Assembly: GCF_002887595.1 (NCBI RefSeq)
Contig: NZ_PEBU01000005.1
Coordinates: forward strand, 62,001-126,000
Reading direction: 5' to 3'
Source of the DNA: Bowmanella denitrificans
GTDB lineage: Bacteria > Pseudomonadota > Gammaproteobacteria > Enterobacterales > Alteromonadaceae
DNA: 64,000 nucleotides
A program made the position numbers and the translations under genes. Position 1 is the first letter of the stretch. Each line of letters begins with the position of its first letter. The notes beneath the pieces are model-generated. The model was given only the letters and a program-made list of their open reading frames with translations. It did no database searches and had not been told where the DNA came from. Shown here in pieces: positions 9,218 to 18,371 of the stretch.

Positions 9218-9652
9218 ACATGGCTCCAAACAGATGGCCGTGCCATCACGCGGGACTATTTAGCAAAAACAACAGGCGTTCCATTTCGGCTGAGCTCAAC
9301 GCAACGAGAGTTAACCGTTGAGTAAAGGCATTGTAGACAATAACTTAGCAGAGGTAGCAGTTTTTTCCGCTAATTTAGGATGAATGCATATTCAGACCAT
9401 TTTACGAATCGATTTTCTGACCACGCCCCCAACAGCGTGTCACCACATACCATACGCTCAATCCGGATATTGCATACAGCCAATTGAATTCAAAACAGTT
9501 TTTGCACATATAAGCACATTTTTCTGGTAAAGCACCGGCATAGTGCCTATAACCTATTAATGTGGGTAAACAACAAATCTGGTCGCCCGCACGTTGCCAA
9601 TGGTTGTTCAGGTACTGGCTCAGAGACACCTGCACTGACAGGAGAGAAAAAG
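9218..9652. other. Gene-free divergent promoter region
   Basis: About 435 bases between the divergent MCP and TorF-like porin genes. It is AT-rich towards the porin side. A GGAGAG Shine-Dalgarno lies at about 9641-9646 ahead of the porin ATG. No convincing repeat, RNA gene or coding signal was seen; the 101-codon minus-strand frame across it has no protein-like character. Confidence 0.5.
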
Positions 9653-10330
9653 ATGTTAAAGAAACTCGCGTTCGCCCTACTGCCCTTGAGTCTGTGCGGA
9701 ATGGCAAAAGCAGAATGGTCTGTTACCCTAACCGGTGTCAGTGATTATCTGTTTAACGGCGTGAGTCAAACAGATGAAAATCCGGCACTGCAGGGCAGCA
9801 TCGATTGGGCCGCAGACAATGGCTTTTACGCGGGGGCTTGGGGCTCCAATGTGGATTTTGGTGACGATACCAACCTCGAAATAGACGCTTATCTGGGCTA
9901 CTACCAGGATCTGAGCGATTCGCTGAATCTGGATGTCGGTATCGCTCAATACACCTATCACGGTGCCGGCTATAGCAGTGATGGCAACTACCCAGAGGTG
10001 TATATGAAATGGGGGCTGGGTAATACCGCCTTCAATGTTTGGTACTCATGGGACTACTTCGGCACAGGTGCAGGGCATTATATTCTGATGCTCAACCATA
10101 CCCTGCCGATTAACGATAATTTTTCGGTGCTGCTGGGCGTTGACCGCTCCACCAGTATGGACGAAGACAAATATCAGTGGGAAGACGATAAATCCTATAT
10201 CCATTGGCAGGCCACCGCCCAGTTCAGCCAGTGGGGCTGGGATATGTCACTGGGCGTACAGGGCACTGATTTGGATGATACCGGTGATACCAAGTTGCTG
10301 TTTACTGTGGGGCGAACTTTTAGTTTCTGA
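9653..10330 (+). CDS. TorF-family putative porin
   Basis: A 225-residue outer-membrane protein with a Sec signal peptide (MLKKLAFALLPLSLCGMAKA, cleavage before EWSVTL). The mature part has alternating amphipathic strands rich in Tyr, Trp, Gly and Asp, with the family's SDYLFNGVSQT opening, AWGSNVDFGDD and a final phenylalanine (VGRTFSF), as expected of a beta-barrel. It resembles the TIGR02001/TorF family of putative porins. An upstream in-frame start at 9560 is rejected because the ATG at 9653 follows GGAGAG and begins the signal peptide. It stands alone between the MCP gene and an IS remnant. The transported solute is unknown. Confidence 0.85.
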   Translation: MLKKLAFALLPLSLCGMAKAEWSVTLTGVSDYLFNGVSQTDENPALQGSIDWAADNGFYAGAWGSNVDFGDDTNLEIDAYLGYYQDLSDSLNLDVGIAQYTYHGAGYSSDGNYPEVYMKWGLGNTAFNVWYSWDYFGTGAGHYILMLNHTLPINDNFSVLLGVDRSTSMDEDKYQWEDDKSYIHWQATAQFSQWGWDMSLGVQGTDLDDTGDTKLLFTVGRTFSF

Positions 10331-10383
10331 CAGTTAAAGGTACCAAGCCAGACTATACGAAGCTTCGCTCAAATAGCATATCC

Positions 10384-10530
10384 TACAGCCTACAAAGAGT
10401 TGCTCGGAGCAGAGCTCCTGCTCCAGTTCATAGGCGACAATATTACTCAGCCCATCAATGGCTTTACGCATATCAGTGGCACCACATAACCAGAGTAATC
10501 TTAAGCTGACTGGAAAACGGAAACATACTG
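10384..10530 (-). pseudogene. Remnant of an IS66-family tnpB gene
   Basis: Read on the minus strand, about 40 codons give LCGATDMRKAIDGLSNIV followed by AYELEQELCSEQLFVGCR, the conserved N-terminal part of the IS66 TnpB accessory protein. Just upstream the matching residues (SSQLKITLV) are in a different frame, implying a frameshift; downstream the similarity fades and a stop appears near 10333. No TnpC transposase, TnpA or terminal inverted repeats were seen nearby. It is an old, decayed insertion lying between the porin gene and the end of the exopolysaccharide operon. The flanking 10331-10383 and 10531-10715 hold nothing else recognisable. Confidence 0.7.
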
Positions 10531-10715
10531 GCTCTCATATTGTTAGAGCAGGCCAGCTTGTTCGTTGAAAATTGAAGTTCCCCCCTTTGGAACCACCCAA
10601 ATCGCGGAATAGCGGAATAAGAATAGGTGTGCCAAATCAAGTATTACCACGTCCCGGAGATGCGAAAGGCCACAACTGCAGGCCTTCAACGCAGCTGATG
10701 CGGATCTACACCTTT

Positions 10716-10746
10716 ATAAAAATGTCTTCTCAGTTGAAGAGACATT
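10716..10746 (-). terminator. Rho-independent terminator of the acidic polysaccharide operon
   Basis: On the minus strand, AATGTCT (10746-10740) pairs with AGACATT (10727-10721), followed directly by a T-run reading TTTTTATA. The hairpin starts immediately after the stop codon of the polysaccharide lyase gene, the last of eleven closely packed genes, so it is the natural end of that transcript. The stem is only seven bases plus weak inner pairs. Confidence 0.65.
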
Positions 10747-11562
10747 TCATTCGGGATTGATCATTCCTTTACAGATAGCATGAACCTGAATATCTTTAAA
10801 CAAGATGCTGTTCGTGGAGGTCGAATCATCGCTCCGGTAAATGCCAAACTTCATATAGTTGCCTGCCTTGTTGTACATATTGGGTCCAGAAAAAATCACC
10901 TCACCTGTTTTTTCCTGAACAAAATCACTTCCATTTATTGTTGCCTGCACTCTGCCAGATTCATCTAAAGCCCAATTCACATCAAACGCAATCTCATTCC
11001 AAGAATCACGTTCCACTTTCACTTTTTCACTTCTAACAAAAGTATCCTCATCTGTTCTGTGGATGATGTACAAATGTTCTTTGAGGTAGAAAAGCGCTAA
11101 CGGTGGTGCTCTAGATGGTAACGATTGCCAAGTTTCACCAACTGAGAAATCAGGTTGGTCATGCCATTGAAAAAACACCTGCCATTTGCTATCCGAGACA
11201 TAACTACTAGGAATCAGGAGCTTCAATTTATAGCGGTACCTGTACTGAGTACCTCGGAAATCATTCACTATAAGTTCGGCTCTATTTCCGTTTTTGACAA
11301 TATCGTCAGGAGCAAGAGTAAATTTAATAGCATCATCTTGCGAGTTAACAGGATCCTTTACCGAGTTAAGAGAGTGAGGACCGGATAGATCCTTGCCTCT
11401 CAAACCATCATAAATAGTCTCTGTTTCTGGAAGCTCGTAAACGATCGACTCCTTCCCATCGTCACACGCTTCTTTAGGTATATCTGCAGCAAATATAGTA
11501 GAAGCATGTGTTACAAGTGACACCACCAATAACCAACTCACTTTTCGCTTGATAACTTGCAT
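10747..11562 (-). CDS. Exported polysaccharide lyase (heparin lyase I / PL20-like fold)
   Basis: A 271-residue protein with a Sec signal peptide (cleavage after ASTIFAA, near residue 26). The mature part has jelly-roll lyase features: NGNRAELIV, YRYRYKLKLLIP, QVFFQWHDQPD and a C-terminal MKFGIYR segment, as in the Pfam polysaccharide lyase family that includes heparin lyase I and glucuronan lyase. These enzymes cleave uronic-acid-containing chains by beta-elimination. It is the last gene of the operon, 6 bases after the tviB-like gene. Since the operon makes uronic-acid sugars, the lyase probably trims or frees the polymer made by the same operon. The substrate is not proven. Confidence 0.7.
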   Translation of the reverse strand: MQVIKRKVSWLLVVSLVTHASTIFAADIPKEACDDGKESIVYELPETETIYDGLRGKDLSGPHSLNSVKDPVNSQDDAIKFTLAPDDIVKNGNRAELIVNDFRGTQYRYRYKLKLLIPSSYVSDSKWQVFFQWHDQPDFSVGETWQSLPSRAPPLALFYLKEHLYIIHRTDEDTFVRSEKVKVERDSWNEIAFDVNWALDESGRVQATINGSDFVQEKTGEVIFSGPNMYNKAGNYMKFGIYRSDDSTSTNSILFKDIQVHAICKGMINPE

Positions 11563-11568
11563 GAAAGT

Positions 11569-12828
11569 TTATAACCGAATATCTACTTGATCGGATGGCA
11601 ACACGTATTTTAAGTCGTAAATAACACCTTCAGCCTTCAATAGCTTTCTAAAAGCTTCTGGAGTCATGGCTTTAAATTCCTGATGTGCCACTGCCAGAAT
11701 AACCGCATCATATTTTCCGGGCTCTAGCTGAGAAACTGGCTGAATATCATACTCATGTTTTGCTTCCTGAGGGTCCACCCAAGGATCATAAACATCAGCT
11801 TGAACATCGTATTCCTGCAACTCGCTGACAATGTCGATCACTTTGGTGTTTCTGAGATCCGGACAATTTTCCTTAAAGGTTAATCCCATCACCAAAACCT
11901 TAGCGCCACTGACCTGAATCCGTTTCTTAAGCATTGCTTTAACTAACTCGCTAACCACATAGCGGCCCATACCATCATTGATGCGCCGACCAGCCAGTAT
12001 TACTTCAGGGTGATAACCTATTGATTGAGCCTTATGAGTTAGGTAATAGGGATCTACACCAATACAGTGCCCCCCCACTAAACCCGGGCGAAACGGTAAG
12101 AAGTTCCATTTAGTCCCAGCGGCCAATAAGACCTCTTCCGTATCAATTCCTAACTTATTGAAAATAACTGCCAGCTCATTAATTAGTGCAATATTCAAAT
12201 CACGCTGTGTGTTTTCAATTACCTTAGCTGCTTCAGCAACTTTGATGCTGCTGGCTTTATAGGTACCAGCGGTAATAATGCTGCTGTACAAGTCATCGAC
12301 CTGCTTCGCCACTTCCGGCGTAGACCCTGATGTGACCTTTTTAATAGTGGTTACCCGATGCTCCTTGTCGCCTGGATTGATTCGTTCTGGGCTATAGCCA
12401 GCAAAGAAATCCTGGTTAAAGATAAGGCCGGAAACACGTTCTAGAACAGGAACACAGTCTTCTTCTGTTGCGCCAGGGTATACGGTAGATTCATAGATAA
12501 CGATATCCCCTTTCTTAAGCACTCTGCCAATCGTTTCGCTAGCTTTAATTAATGGGGTCAGATCGGGCTGACGATGCTCATCAATCGGTGTCGGCACTGT
12601 TACAATAAATATATTGGCCTCACGCAAAGGCTCTAGATCATGTTCAAAGGCCAAGTATTGCGCCTCCGCCAGTTCCTCCGAACTGACCTCTAAGGTATGG
12701 TCGACACCGTCGCGGAGCTGCTGAATTCTGCTCTTATTTATATCAAAACCAATTACCTCTCTGACTTTGCCAAATTCTACGGCAAGAGGCAGGCCAACAT
12801 ATCCCAAACCAATCACAGCTAATTTCAT
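11569..12828 (-). CDS. tviB: UDP-N-acetylhexosamine 6-dehydrogenase (TviB/WbpO-like)
   Basis: A 419-residue nucleotide-sugar dehydrogenase. It has an N-terminal Rossmann motif ([16 protein letters not shown]), the central [12 protein letters not shown] segment, catalytic Cys in [14 protein letters not shown], and a C-terminal UDP-binding domain ([15 protein letters not shown]). The [12 protein letters not shown] form is typical of enzymes oxidising UDP-GlcNAc or UDP-GalNAc to the uronic acid, as in Vi antigen synthesis, and not of UDP-glucose dehydrogenase. It lies 4 bases after the wecG-like gene. It is the third dehydrogenase of this operon, beside ugd and wecC, so the polymer should be strongly acidic. 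Whether GlcNAc or GalNAc is the substrate cannot be told. Confidence 0.85.
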   Translation of the reverse strand: MKLAVIGLGYVGLPLAVEFGKVREVIGFDINKSRIQQLRDGVDHTLEVSSEELAEAQYLAFEHDLEPLREANIFIVTVPTPIDEHRQPDLTPLIKASETIGRVLKKGDIVIYESTVYPGATEEDCVPVLERVSGLIFNQDFFAGYSPERINPGDKEHRVTTIKKVTSGSTPEVAKQVDDLYSSIITAGTYKASSIKVAEAAKVIENTQRDLNIALINELAVIFNKLGIDTEEVLLAAGTKWNFLPFRPGLVGGHCIGVDPYYLTHKAQSIGYHPEVILAGRRINDGMGRYVVSELVKAMLKKRIQVSGAKVLVMGLTFKENCPDLRNTKVIDIVSELQEYDVQADVYDPWVDPQEAKHEYDIQPVSQLEPGKYDAVILAVAHQEFKAMTPEAFRKLLKAEGVIYDLKYVLPSDQVDIRL

Positions 12829-12832
12829 AACT

Positions 12833-13588
12833 TTATAACGTCCCTTGAATATTCTTCTTTGCTTTAAACTTTTCTTTTAAGAGTAATAGTGCGAACTTAC
12901 TATTAGTCACAAGATAGCGTTTCCACATACGCCCCGGTTCCTGAATAACTCTATATAACCACTCCAGACCTGCATTTTGCATCCATTTCGGAGCACGTTT
13001 AACTTTACCCGCAACCACATCAAAAGTGCCTCCGACGCCCATTACAAAGTCAACGCCCAAGCGATCTTTCCACTTATTAATAAAGTTCTCTTTCTTGGGG
13101 GAGGTTATAGCGACAAACAATAAGCGGGCACCCGAAGCCGCGATTTTGTCCACCACGTCTTGTTCATTATCCCAAAAGTAGCCGTGATGGTAACCGGCTA
13201 CTTTCAGACCTGGATAAAGGGCCTCGACTTTGGAAACTGTCGCTTCTACTACTTCTGATGTCGCTCCCAGTAAAAAAACTGGAAAATGATTGATTGTGCT
13301 CATGGCCAGTAAATTGTGAAACAGATCAACCCCTGCAACTCGCTCGGGCACTGCATGGCCACAAAATCTGGCGCCCCACACAACTCCCATTCCGTCTATA
13401 TTAATGATGTCACAAGCATTAACTGAATCTGCCAGTATCTTGTCTTGCTGCATATGTACAAGCTTGGCAACATTTACAACAACATGCTGAGTAAACTTTC
13501 GTTCAGTCAAACAATTTTGTATATAAGTGACAGTATCATCCATGGATATGGAGTCTAAATTAGTCCCTAGAAAAAATATTTTGCTCAC
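12833..13588 (-). CDS. WecG/TagA/CpsF-family glycosyltransferase (GT26)
   Basis: About 251 residues. Visible family features are [46 protein letters not shown] and the C-terminal [16 protein letters not shown] followed by an [10 protein letters not shown] tail. E. coli WecG transfers ManNAcA from UDP-ManNAcA to a lipid-linked acceptor; since this operon carries wecB and wecC, the same donor is likely. An ATG at 13612 is possible, but GTG at 13588 is preferred: it is preceded by a strong GGGGGGAG and overlaps the stop of the preceding polymerase gene as GTGA. It acts at the cytoplasmic face of the inner membrane. Confidence 0.85.
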   Translation of the reverse strand: MSKIFFLGTNLDSISMDDTVTYIQNCLTERKFTQHVVVNVAKLVHMQQDKILADSVNACDIINIDGMGVVWGARFCGHAVPERVAGVDLFHNLLAMSTINHFPVFLLGATSEVVEATVSKVEALYPGLKVAGYHHGYFWDNEQDVVDKIAASGARLLFVAITSPKKENFINKWKDRLGVDFVMGVGGTFDVVAGKVKRAPKWMQNAGLEWLYRVIQEPGRMWKRYLVTNSKFALLLLKEKFKAKKNIQGTL

Positions 13589-14805
13589 TTCTCCCCCCTG
13601 AAACTTGAACATATCCCTGGCGTAGCAATTAGGTAAAAGTTAAAAAACAATAAAAGTGTCAACATATTTGCCGTTAGAGAAATAGCTCCTGACTCAAAAA
13701 ATCCAATAAGTAAAATAAAAACCAAGCTAGATGTAACAAAGGCAATATTCAGCTTAAGACTTTTATAAAGACAAAATAACATAAGAAACAAAAAAACACT
13801 TAAAGTAACGTATCCACCAGACAGCATCACCTGAAGATACATATTATGCGCATGGGCCGCTGTAAAGCCTAATGCATCTGCGTATTCGGGAAGCAAGAAA
13901 ATAGAAGAGCCGAACCCATAGCCCAAAACTGGCTTCTTATCTATAAAGTAAAGTACGGCATCCCAAATAAATGTACGCCCGGTAAATGAAGTTATATCAT
14001 CTCCGCCGTCCCTTGATACAAGTTGCAACAACTCTTCTGAGAAGAGGGCCAAAATCAATCCAAAACAAAATACAGAAGAAATCCATAGCGCTTTATTTTG
14101 CTTATTAGACTGCAGAAAAACGTAAAGAGACAGAGAGACAAGAAGAACAACAATTGTTGTCCTACTGCCACTAAGCAACAGACATACTGCAGCCAAAATC
14201 AAGCAAAAATTATAAAATCTAGCACCAACTTGAACTTTTATAATCGAGTTAAACCCAACCAGAAAAAGTACAAAAAAACCACAGACCCTGGCAAAGTTAT
14301 TAGCGCTAGTTGTTAAGCCACTCATACGCCAACTAGGAGCAAAAACATCGTTAAACCAAAATGAAAAACGTCCCATTTCTGGAAAAAAAACATATAAGAG
14401 CAAAGACACAACTAAAAACCAGAACATAGACAATGTCACAATTCTAGAAAACTTACCCAGCCCATACTCATCAATGAAAAAGACCATAAATATAAAATAT
14501 GAAAAAAACGTAAAAAATATAGAAAGAGTGAAAAACAGACTTTCAGACCAAATAGAAGAAATAAGCATAAGAGCGAAAAACGGTAAGACAAACAAAAATC
14601 TGGAATAGAATCGAAAATATCTTAGAGCGATAGCCCCAATTCCTATAGTAAAGAACAACACCAAAAATTTTATAACAACTTGAAAATCTATAGATTTATC
14701 ATCGAAGTCTCTCAACCGAAAAGACGCGTCTACCACAAAGAACATACAAAAAAGTGCGAAGACAGCAATTCTATAAAGCGCCAAATTTCTTGTGCCAGTA
14801 CTCAT
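13585..14805 (-). CDS. O-antigen/exopolysaccharide polymerase (Wzy-like, O-antigen ligase family)
   Basis: A 406-residue membrane protein with about eleven hydrophobic segments and a large periplasmic loop. The loop and adjacent helices carry GSRTTIVVLLVSL and, later, GRTFIWDAVLYFIDKKPVLGYGFGS followed by AHNMYLQVMLSGGY, the pattern of the Wzy_C/O-antigen ligase family. In this operon, with a flippase directly upstream, it is most likely the repeat-unit polymerase. Its ATG overlaps the flippase stop as ATGA. The gene is clearly AT-rich compared with flanking genes and rich in Phe and Ile codons, suggesting separate acquisition. Confidence 0.8.
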   Translation of the reverse strand: MSTGTRNLALYRIAVFALFCMFFVVDASFRLRDFDDKSIDFQVVIKFLVLFFTIGIGAIALRYFRFYSRFLFVLPFFALMLISSIWSESLFFTLSIFFTFFSYFIFMVFFIDEYGLGKFSRIVTLSMFWFLVVSLLLYVFFPEMGRFSFWFNDVFAPSWRMSGLTTSANNFARVCGFFVLFLVGFNSIIKVQVGARFYNFCLILAAVCLLLSGSRTTIVVLLVSLSLYVFLQSNKQNKALWISSVFCFGLILALFSEELLQLVSRDGGDDITSFTGRTFIWDAVLYFIDKKPVLGYGFGSSIFLLPEYADALGFTAAHAHNMYLQVMLSGGYVTLSVFLFLMLFCLYKSLKLNIAFVTSSLVFILLIGFFESGAISLTANMLTLLLFFNFYLIATPGICSSFRGEK

Positions 14806-15953
14806 AATAACTTTTTCGCTTGAGAATAATTAAGCCCTAACATTGTCATCCATGTAATTGCTTGAAAGAACAAAATATAAATTAAAACATACTCGACGCT
14901 AATATAGAAGCCAATAAAAAATATTGCTAACATGGCTATACTACCAATAATACGAGAAAGAGTAAGCTGACTAAGGAAACTCATTTTAAAGAAGACTGTC
15001 TCAATAGGCTTTGAAACAAACATAGCCAACCCCAATATTGCGTATATACCAACTGAAATTGCTGAGTAAAAGTTCAAATCTACAGCATATAGATCTTTGA
15101 AGAAAAAGAGTGAAAATGCGCAGAGGAATGCCACACCTAGTCCTCCAAAAACAAGGTGATAGGTCAGCACATTATTCAGCCGTAAAATGCCATAATCCTC
15201 TGATACTGAAGCATTTTTCTTTTCTATCAGATCTACTGCTCTAGATATAATTTGGATCGGCTGGAATAGGCTTCTGATTTGCACATAAAGGGATGCTGCA
15301 CCAGGAACGACCAAGTTTAAAAACCACAATGGTGCATGACTATATATAGAAAATGACATAGATAGTATAAAGGCATCTCTTCCACCAACGCACACCACCT
15401 CTTCTGATGTTCCTTTATCTAAGACCAAAAAGAAAAGAAAAACCAGCGCTACGAAAGCGGAACCTACCAGAAATGAGAAAGAAGAATAACCAGAATAGAA
15501 TAGTAAAAGAATTAACAAATATGAGAAAGTTGTAAAAAATGCAATTTTCCTCATGTTGTCTTTCGCCAGAGCAGTTACTTTAACCAACTCAAGAATGAAA
15601 AAATAAAAAATGATGGGAAGACTGAAAACCAAAGCCCCAGAATAAGATAAATACATAAGTATCAATAAAATAGGGGCGGAAACATACAGAGAAAAAGATG
15701 AGGCGATGCACCCTTTTATAAGAGCAAGGGAGCTAGTAGTATTAGAAGTTATAAAAGGTGTAAAGACTGAGTTTCTGAAGATTCCAGATATAACCAAAGA
15801 AAATGAAAAGGCCACACCATAAGATGCTACTAGTTCTGGGCTTCCATGCGATAACAAAATAACAACAAAGAAATTAAATAGAGATGAAAGGGACTGCTCC
15901 ATCACGATAAAAAATCGCTCTAAATTAATTGCTCTCCTTATTTTTAAATACAT
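14802..15953 (-). CDS. Polysaccharide flippase (Wzx-like)
   Basis: About 383 residues with about twelve hydrophobic helices and little soluble sequence, as in the MOP superfamily of lipid-linked oligosaccharide flippases. Individual motifs are weak, as is normal for Wzx. The frame is open further upstream, to 16019, but the ATG at 15953 lies 2 bases after the stop of the glycosyltransferase gene and starts MYLKIRRAINLERFF, a typical flippase N-terminus. It would move the undecaprenyl-linked repeat unit across the inner membrane for polymerisation by the adjacent Wzy-like protein. The gene is strongly AT-rich, like its neighbours on both sides. Confidence 0.75.
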   Translation of the reverse strand: MYLKIRRAINLERFFIVMEQSLSSLFNFFVVILLSHGSPELVASYGVAFSFSLVISGIFRNSVFTPFITSNTTSSLALIKGCIASSFSLYVSAPILLILMYLSYSGALVFSLPIIFYFFILELVKVTALAKDNMRKIAFFTTFSYLLILLLFYSGYSSFSFLVGSAFVALVFLFFLVLDKGTSEEVVCVGGRDAFILSMSFSIYSHAPLWFLNLVVPGAASLYVQIRSLFQPIQIISRAVDLIEKKNASVSEDYGILRLNNVLTYHLVFGGLGVAFLCAFSLFFFKDLYAVDLNFYSAISVGIYAILGLAMFVSKPIETVFFKMSFLSQLTLSRIIGSIAMLAIFFIGFYISVEYVLIYILFFQAITWMTMLGLNYSQAKKLL

Positions 15954-15955
15954 AG

Positions 15956-17101
15956 TTATTGCCCAGAGTTCAACGCAGCTCTCTCCGCTACATTTCCGTA
16001 ATGCTCTTTTATATAGCAAGTATTAAACAAGTTTAACTTCCCAGAACTTATGTCTTGAAGTAAATTTGCTTTAACTCTCTGTTTATCATCATGAATTCTC
16101 TTCATTGCCCTGGCTATTTGCTCAGTGTCAAATTCATTTACTTCCAGATAATAATTACTTGGTTCTATATACCCTGCTATACCTGATCTATTACTTGAAA
16201 TCACTGGAATTCCGGAAAGAAGAGACTCAACATAAACCATCCCAAATGTTTCTGGATAACTTGGCATAACAAGTGCAGCATAGTCCCCAGAAAATATTAC
16301 AGACTTATCAGCCTTGCCCCTTAAGTTACAGAGATGTGATATTTCCAATCTCTGCATTTCATTCTTAATGTTTTCTGCGGCTTCATTAGTTGCACCTCCA
16401 AAAATATCTAACCTGTATTTTTTTTCCTTAGAGATAGCTTCAAAAACCCTATATAGTCCCTTGCTCTTAGCTAAATCTAATCGTCCCACAAAAAGGAAAT
16501 CCGCCCCCTCCTTATTGGACTCAACCATATTAACTCTACTTATATTCGCTAAGTTGGTAAATTTTGAATCAGGAACATATTTTTCACTAAATAATTTATT
16601 AACGGAGCTTCTCGCCCAGGCGCTAACAAAGAAAACGTGCTCAGCACTATTTATAATTTTCTTGTATAGCCAACGTACGTAAAATTTTCTTTTGATAAAT
16701 TTGGCATCTGTACTCCCTCTAACACTTATCAAAAGAGGTTTTTTTAATATTTTAGAGAGAACAAATGCAAAAATGCCATCAATTGTTAGTTTGTGTGCAT
16801 GTATAACGTTTACTTCACTAAATTCTTTTCCTTTCTTAAAGTAAAAAAATAAAGCCGAAAATAGCATAATTGTAGAACAGAGAATGCCTAACGGAAGCCT
16901 TGGCACCACAATTGAATACAGAGTACCCGATTTAACAATCTTAAATTCCAGGCCCTTTTTTCTAACGACTGATAAAACTCTATGCTCAAACCTATCGTCT
17001 GTCTCATCGAGTAAGTTCTTTACTGCTAGCGTATTATTCCTTTCAATGCCGTCAGGAAAATCTGTTGCAACATGCAATACTTTTGGCTTCCGATATGCCA
17101 T
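15956..17101 (-). CDS. Glycosyltransferase, GT4 family (GT-B fold)
   Basis: About 381 residues. The N-terminal half begins KPKVLHVATDFPDG and carries NVIHAHKLTIDG with PLLISVRGSTDA; the C-terminal half has DFLFVGRLDLAKSKGL, LRGKADK and VMPSYPETFGMVYVESLLSG, including the EX7E-type signature of retaining GT4 enzymes. It probably adds one sugar of the acidic polysaccharide repeat on the cytoplasmic side. A long in-frame extension to 17200 is rejected because the ATG at 17101 comes just after the wecC stop. Base composition is AT-rich. Donor and linkage are unknown. Confidence 0.85.
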   Translation of the reverse strand: MAYRKPKVLHVATDFPDGIERNNTLAVKNLLDETDDRFEHRVLSVVRKKGLEFKIVKSGTLYSIVVPRLPLGILCSTIMLFSALFFYFKKGKEFSEVNVIHAHKLTIDGIFAFVLSKILKKPLLISVRGSTDAKFIKRKFYVRWLYKKIINSAEHVFFVSAWARSSVNKLFSEKYVPDSKFTNLANISRVNMVESNKEGADFLFVGRLDLAKSKGLYRVFEAISKEKKYRLDIFGGATNEAAENIKNEMQRLEISHLCNLRGKADKSVIFSGDYAALVMPSYPETFGMVYVESLLSGIPVISSNRSGIAGYIEPSNYYLEVNEFDTEQIARAMKRIHDDKQRVKANLLQDISSGKLNLFNTCYIKEHYGNVAERAALNSGQ

Positions 17102-17102
17102 A

Positions 17103-18344
17103 TCAAACAATCCCGCGCGTATCAATAACCACCTTGCGGGCAAGGTCATTTTTATCAGCAGTTTTGAATTGCTTATGATCCACCAACACCACCACCACAT
17201 TGGCTTTTTCCAACGCGGTGCTTAGGGAGACCAATTCTACGTTCTGATTTTGCAGTGATGCAGGAAGTTCGTGAATATTTGGCTCTACCGCCAGTACCTG
17301 CCCTACATTTTTGGTTGCCAAAGCCTTAACAATATCCAGAGCCGGACTTTCACGCAGATCGTCGATGTCAGCTTTAAACGACAGTCCTAAGCAAGCTATC
17401 ACCGGGTGCTTAAACTGGTCAGCGGCTTTGGTGATTTGTTCCAGCACATAATGCGGTTTATGGTCATTTACTTCCCTGGCAGTACGGATAATTCGTGCTT
17501 CCTGCGGGCAGCTGTTGACGATAAACCAGGGGTCAACGGCAATACAATGGCCTCCGACCCCAGGGCCTGGATTAAGGATATTGACTCTGGGGTGGCGGTT
17601 AGCAAGCTTAATGAGTTCCCATACATTGATTTTCAATTTGTCGCAAATCAGCGACAACTCATTAGCAAAAGCAATGTTCACATCACGGAAGCTGTTTTCG
17701 GTTAATTTTGCCAATTCGGCGGTACGGGCATTAGTGACAATACATTCACCACGTACAAAGGTTTGATACAACTCAATGGCTTTAGCGCTACAGGCAGGCG
17801 TCATTCCACCTACTACACGGTCATTGCTAACCAGCTCCTGCAGAACGTAACCTGGCAGTACACGCTCAGGGCAATGTGCCACCTTGATATCGGCCTCTTC
17901 CCCTTTTTGCTGCGGAAAGCTCAGATCAGGGCGTGCTTGTGCCAACCAGGCAGCCATCTTTTCGGTGGCGCCAACTGGTGAGGTGCTTTCCAAAATCACC
18001 AGATTACCTTTTTCCAGCACCGGGGCAATGGCCTTACTGGCTGCTTCAATATAGCTTAAATCTGGTTCGTGGTTGTCACCTTTAAATGGTGTCGGAACCG
18101 CCACGACAAAGGCTTGCGCAGGCTCTGGTTGAGTGGTGGCGCGAAGTTTTCCTGTCATTACCGTACTGCGAACTACCATATCCAGATCGGGTTCGACGAT
18201 ATGAATATTGCCAGCGTTAATAATGTCCACTGCCTTTTGATTTACATCCACCCCTATCACTTCGATCCCGCGAGAAGCAATAACAGCAGCGGTAGGCAGA
18301 CCGATATAACCCAGACCAATTACAGAAATGCGCTCAAATGCCAT
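17103..18344 (-). CDS. wecC: UDP-N-acetyl-D-mannosamine dehydrogenase
   Basis: About 413 residues. The Rossmann motif VIGLGYIGLPTAAVIAS opens the protein; LESTSPVGATEKM, AHCPERVLPG, LTENSFRDVNIAFANEL and the catalytic-Cys motif GPGVGGHCIAVDPWF follow, all closely matching WecC. It oxidises UDP-ManNAc to UDP-ManNAcA with NAD. It follows wecB by 27 bases, the usual wecB-wecC pairing. An ATG at 18365 would add seven residues; the start at 18344 (MAFERISVIG) fits the family better. Its product is the likely donor for the wecG-like transferase of the same operon. Enterobacterial common antigen is unlikely since the other wec genes are absent. Confidence 0.93.
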   Translation of the reverse strand: MAFERISVIGLGYIGLPTAAVIASRGIEVIGVDVNQKAVDIINAGNIHIVEPDLDMVVRSTVMTGKLRATTQPEPAQAFVVAVPTPFKGDNHEPDLSYIEAASKAIAPVLEKGNLVILESTSPVGATEKMAAWLAQARPDLSFPQQKGEEADIKVAHCPERVLPGYVLQELVSNDRVVGGMTPACSAKAIELYQTFVRGECIVTNARTAELAKLTENSFRDVNIAFANELSLICDKLKINVWELIKLANRHPRVNILNPGPGVGGHCIAVDPWFIVNSCPQEARIIRTAREVNDHKPHYVLEQITKAADQFKHPVIACLGLSFKADIDDLRESPALDIVKALATKNVGQVLAVEPNIHELPASLQNQNVELVSLSTALEKANVVVVLVDHKQFKTADKNDLARKVVIDTRGIV

Positions 18345-18371
18345 ACAAAAAACCTGTTCCATCAAAAATGA

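Noticed and set aside
9526-9545. Second sigma-54-like site (GG, ten bases, GC) upstream of the TorF-like porin
   Set aside because: Only the GG and GC pairs match; the flanking bases do not fit TGGCAC or TTGC.
9402-9707. A 101-codon minus-strand frame before the porin gene
   Set aside because: It overlaps the porin signal peptide region, has unusual composition and no recognisable domain or ribosome-binding site.
17103-18344. Enterobacterial common antigen locus (because of wecB, wecC and a wecG-like gene)
   Set aside because: The other ECA genes (wecA, wecF, wzzE, wecD/E) are missing, and ugd, tviB-like and lyase genes point to another acidic polymer.
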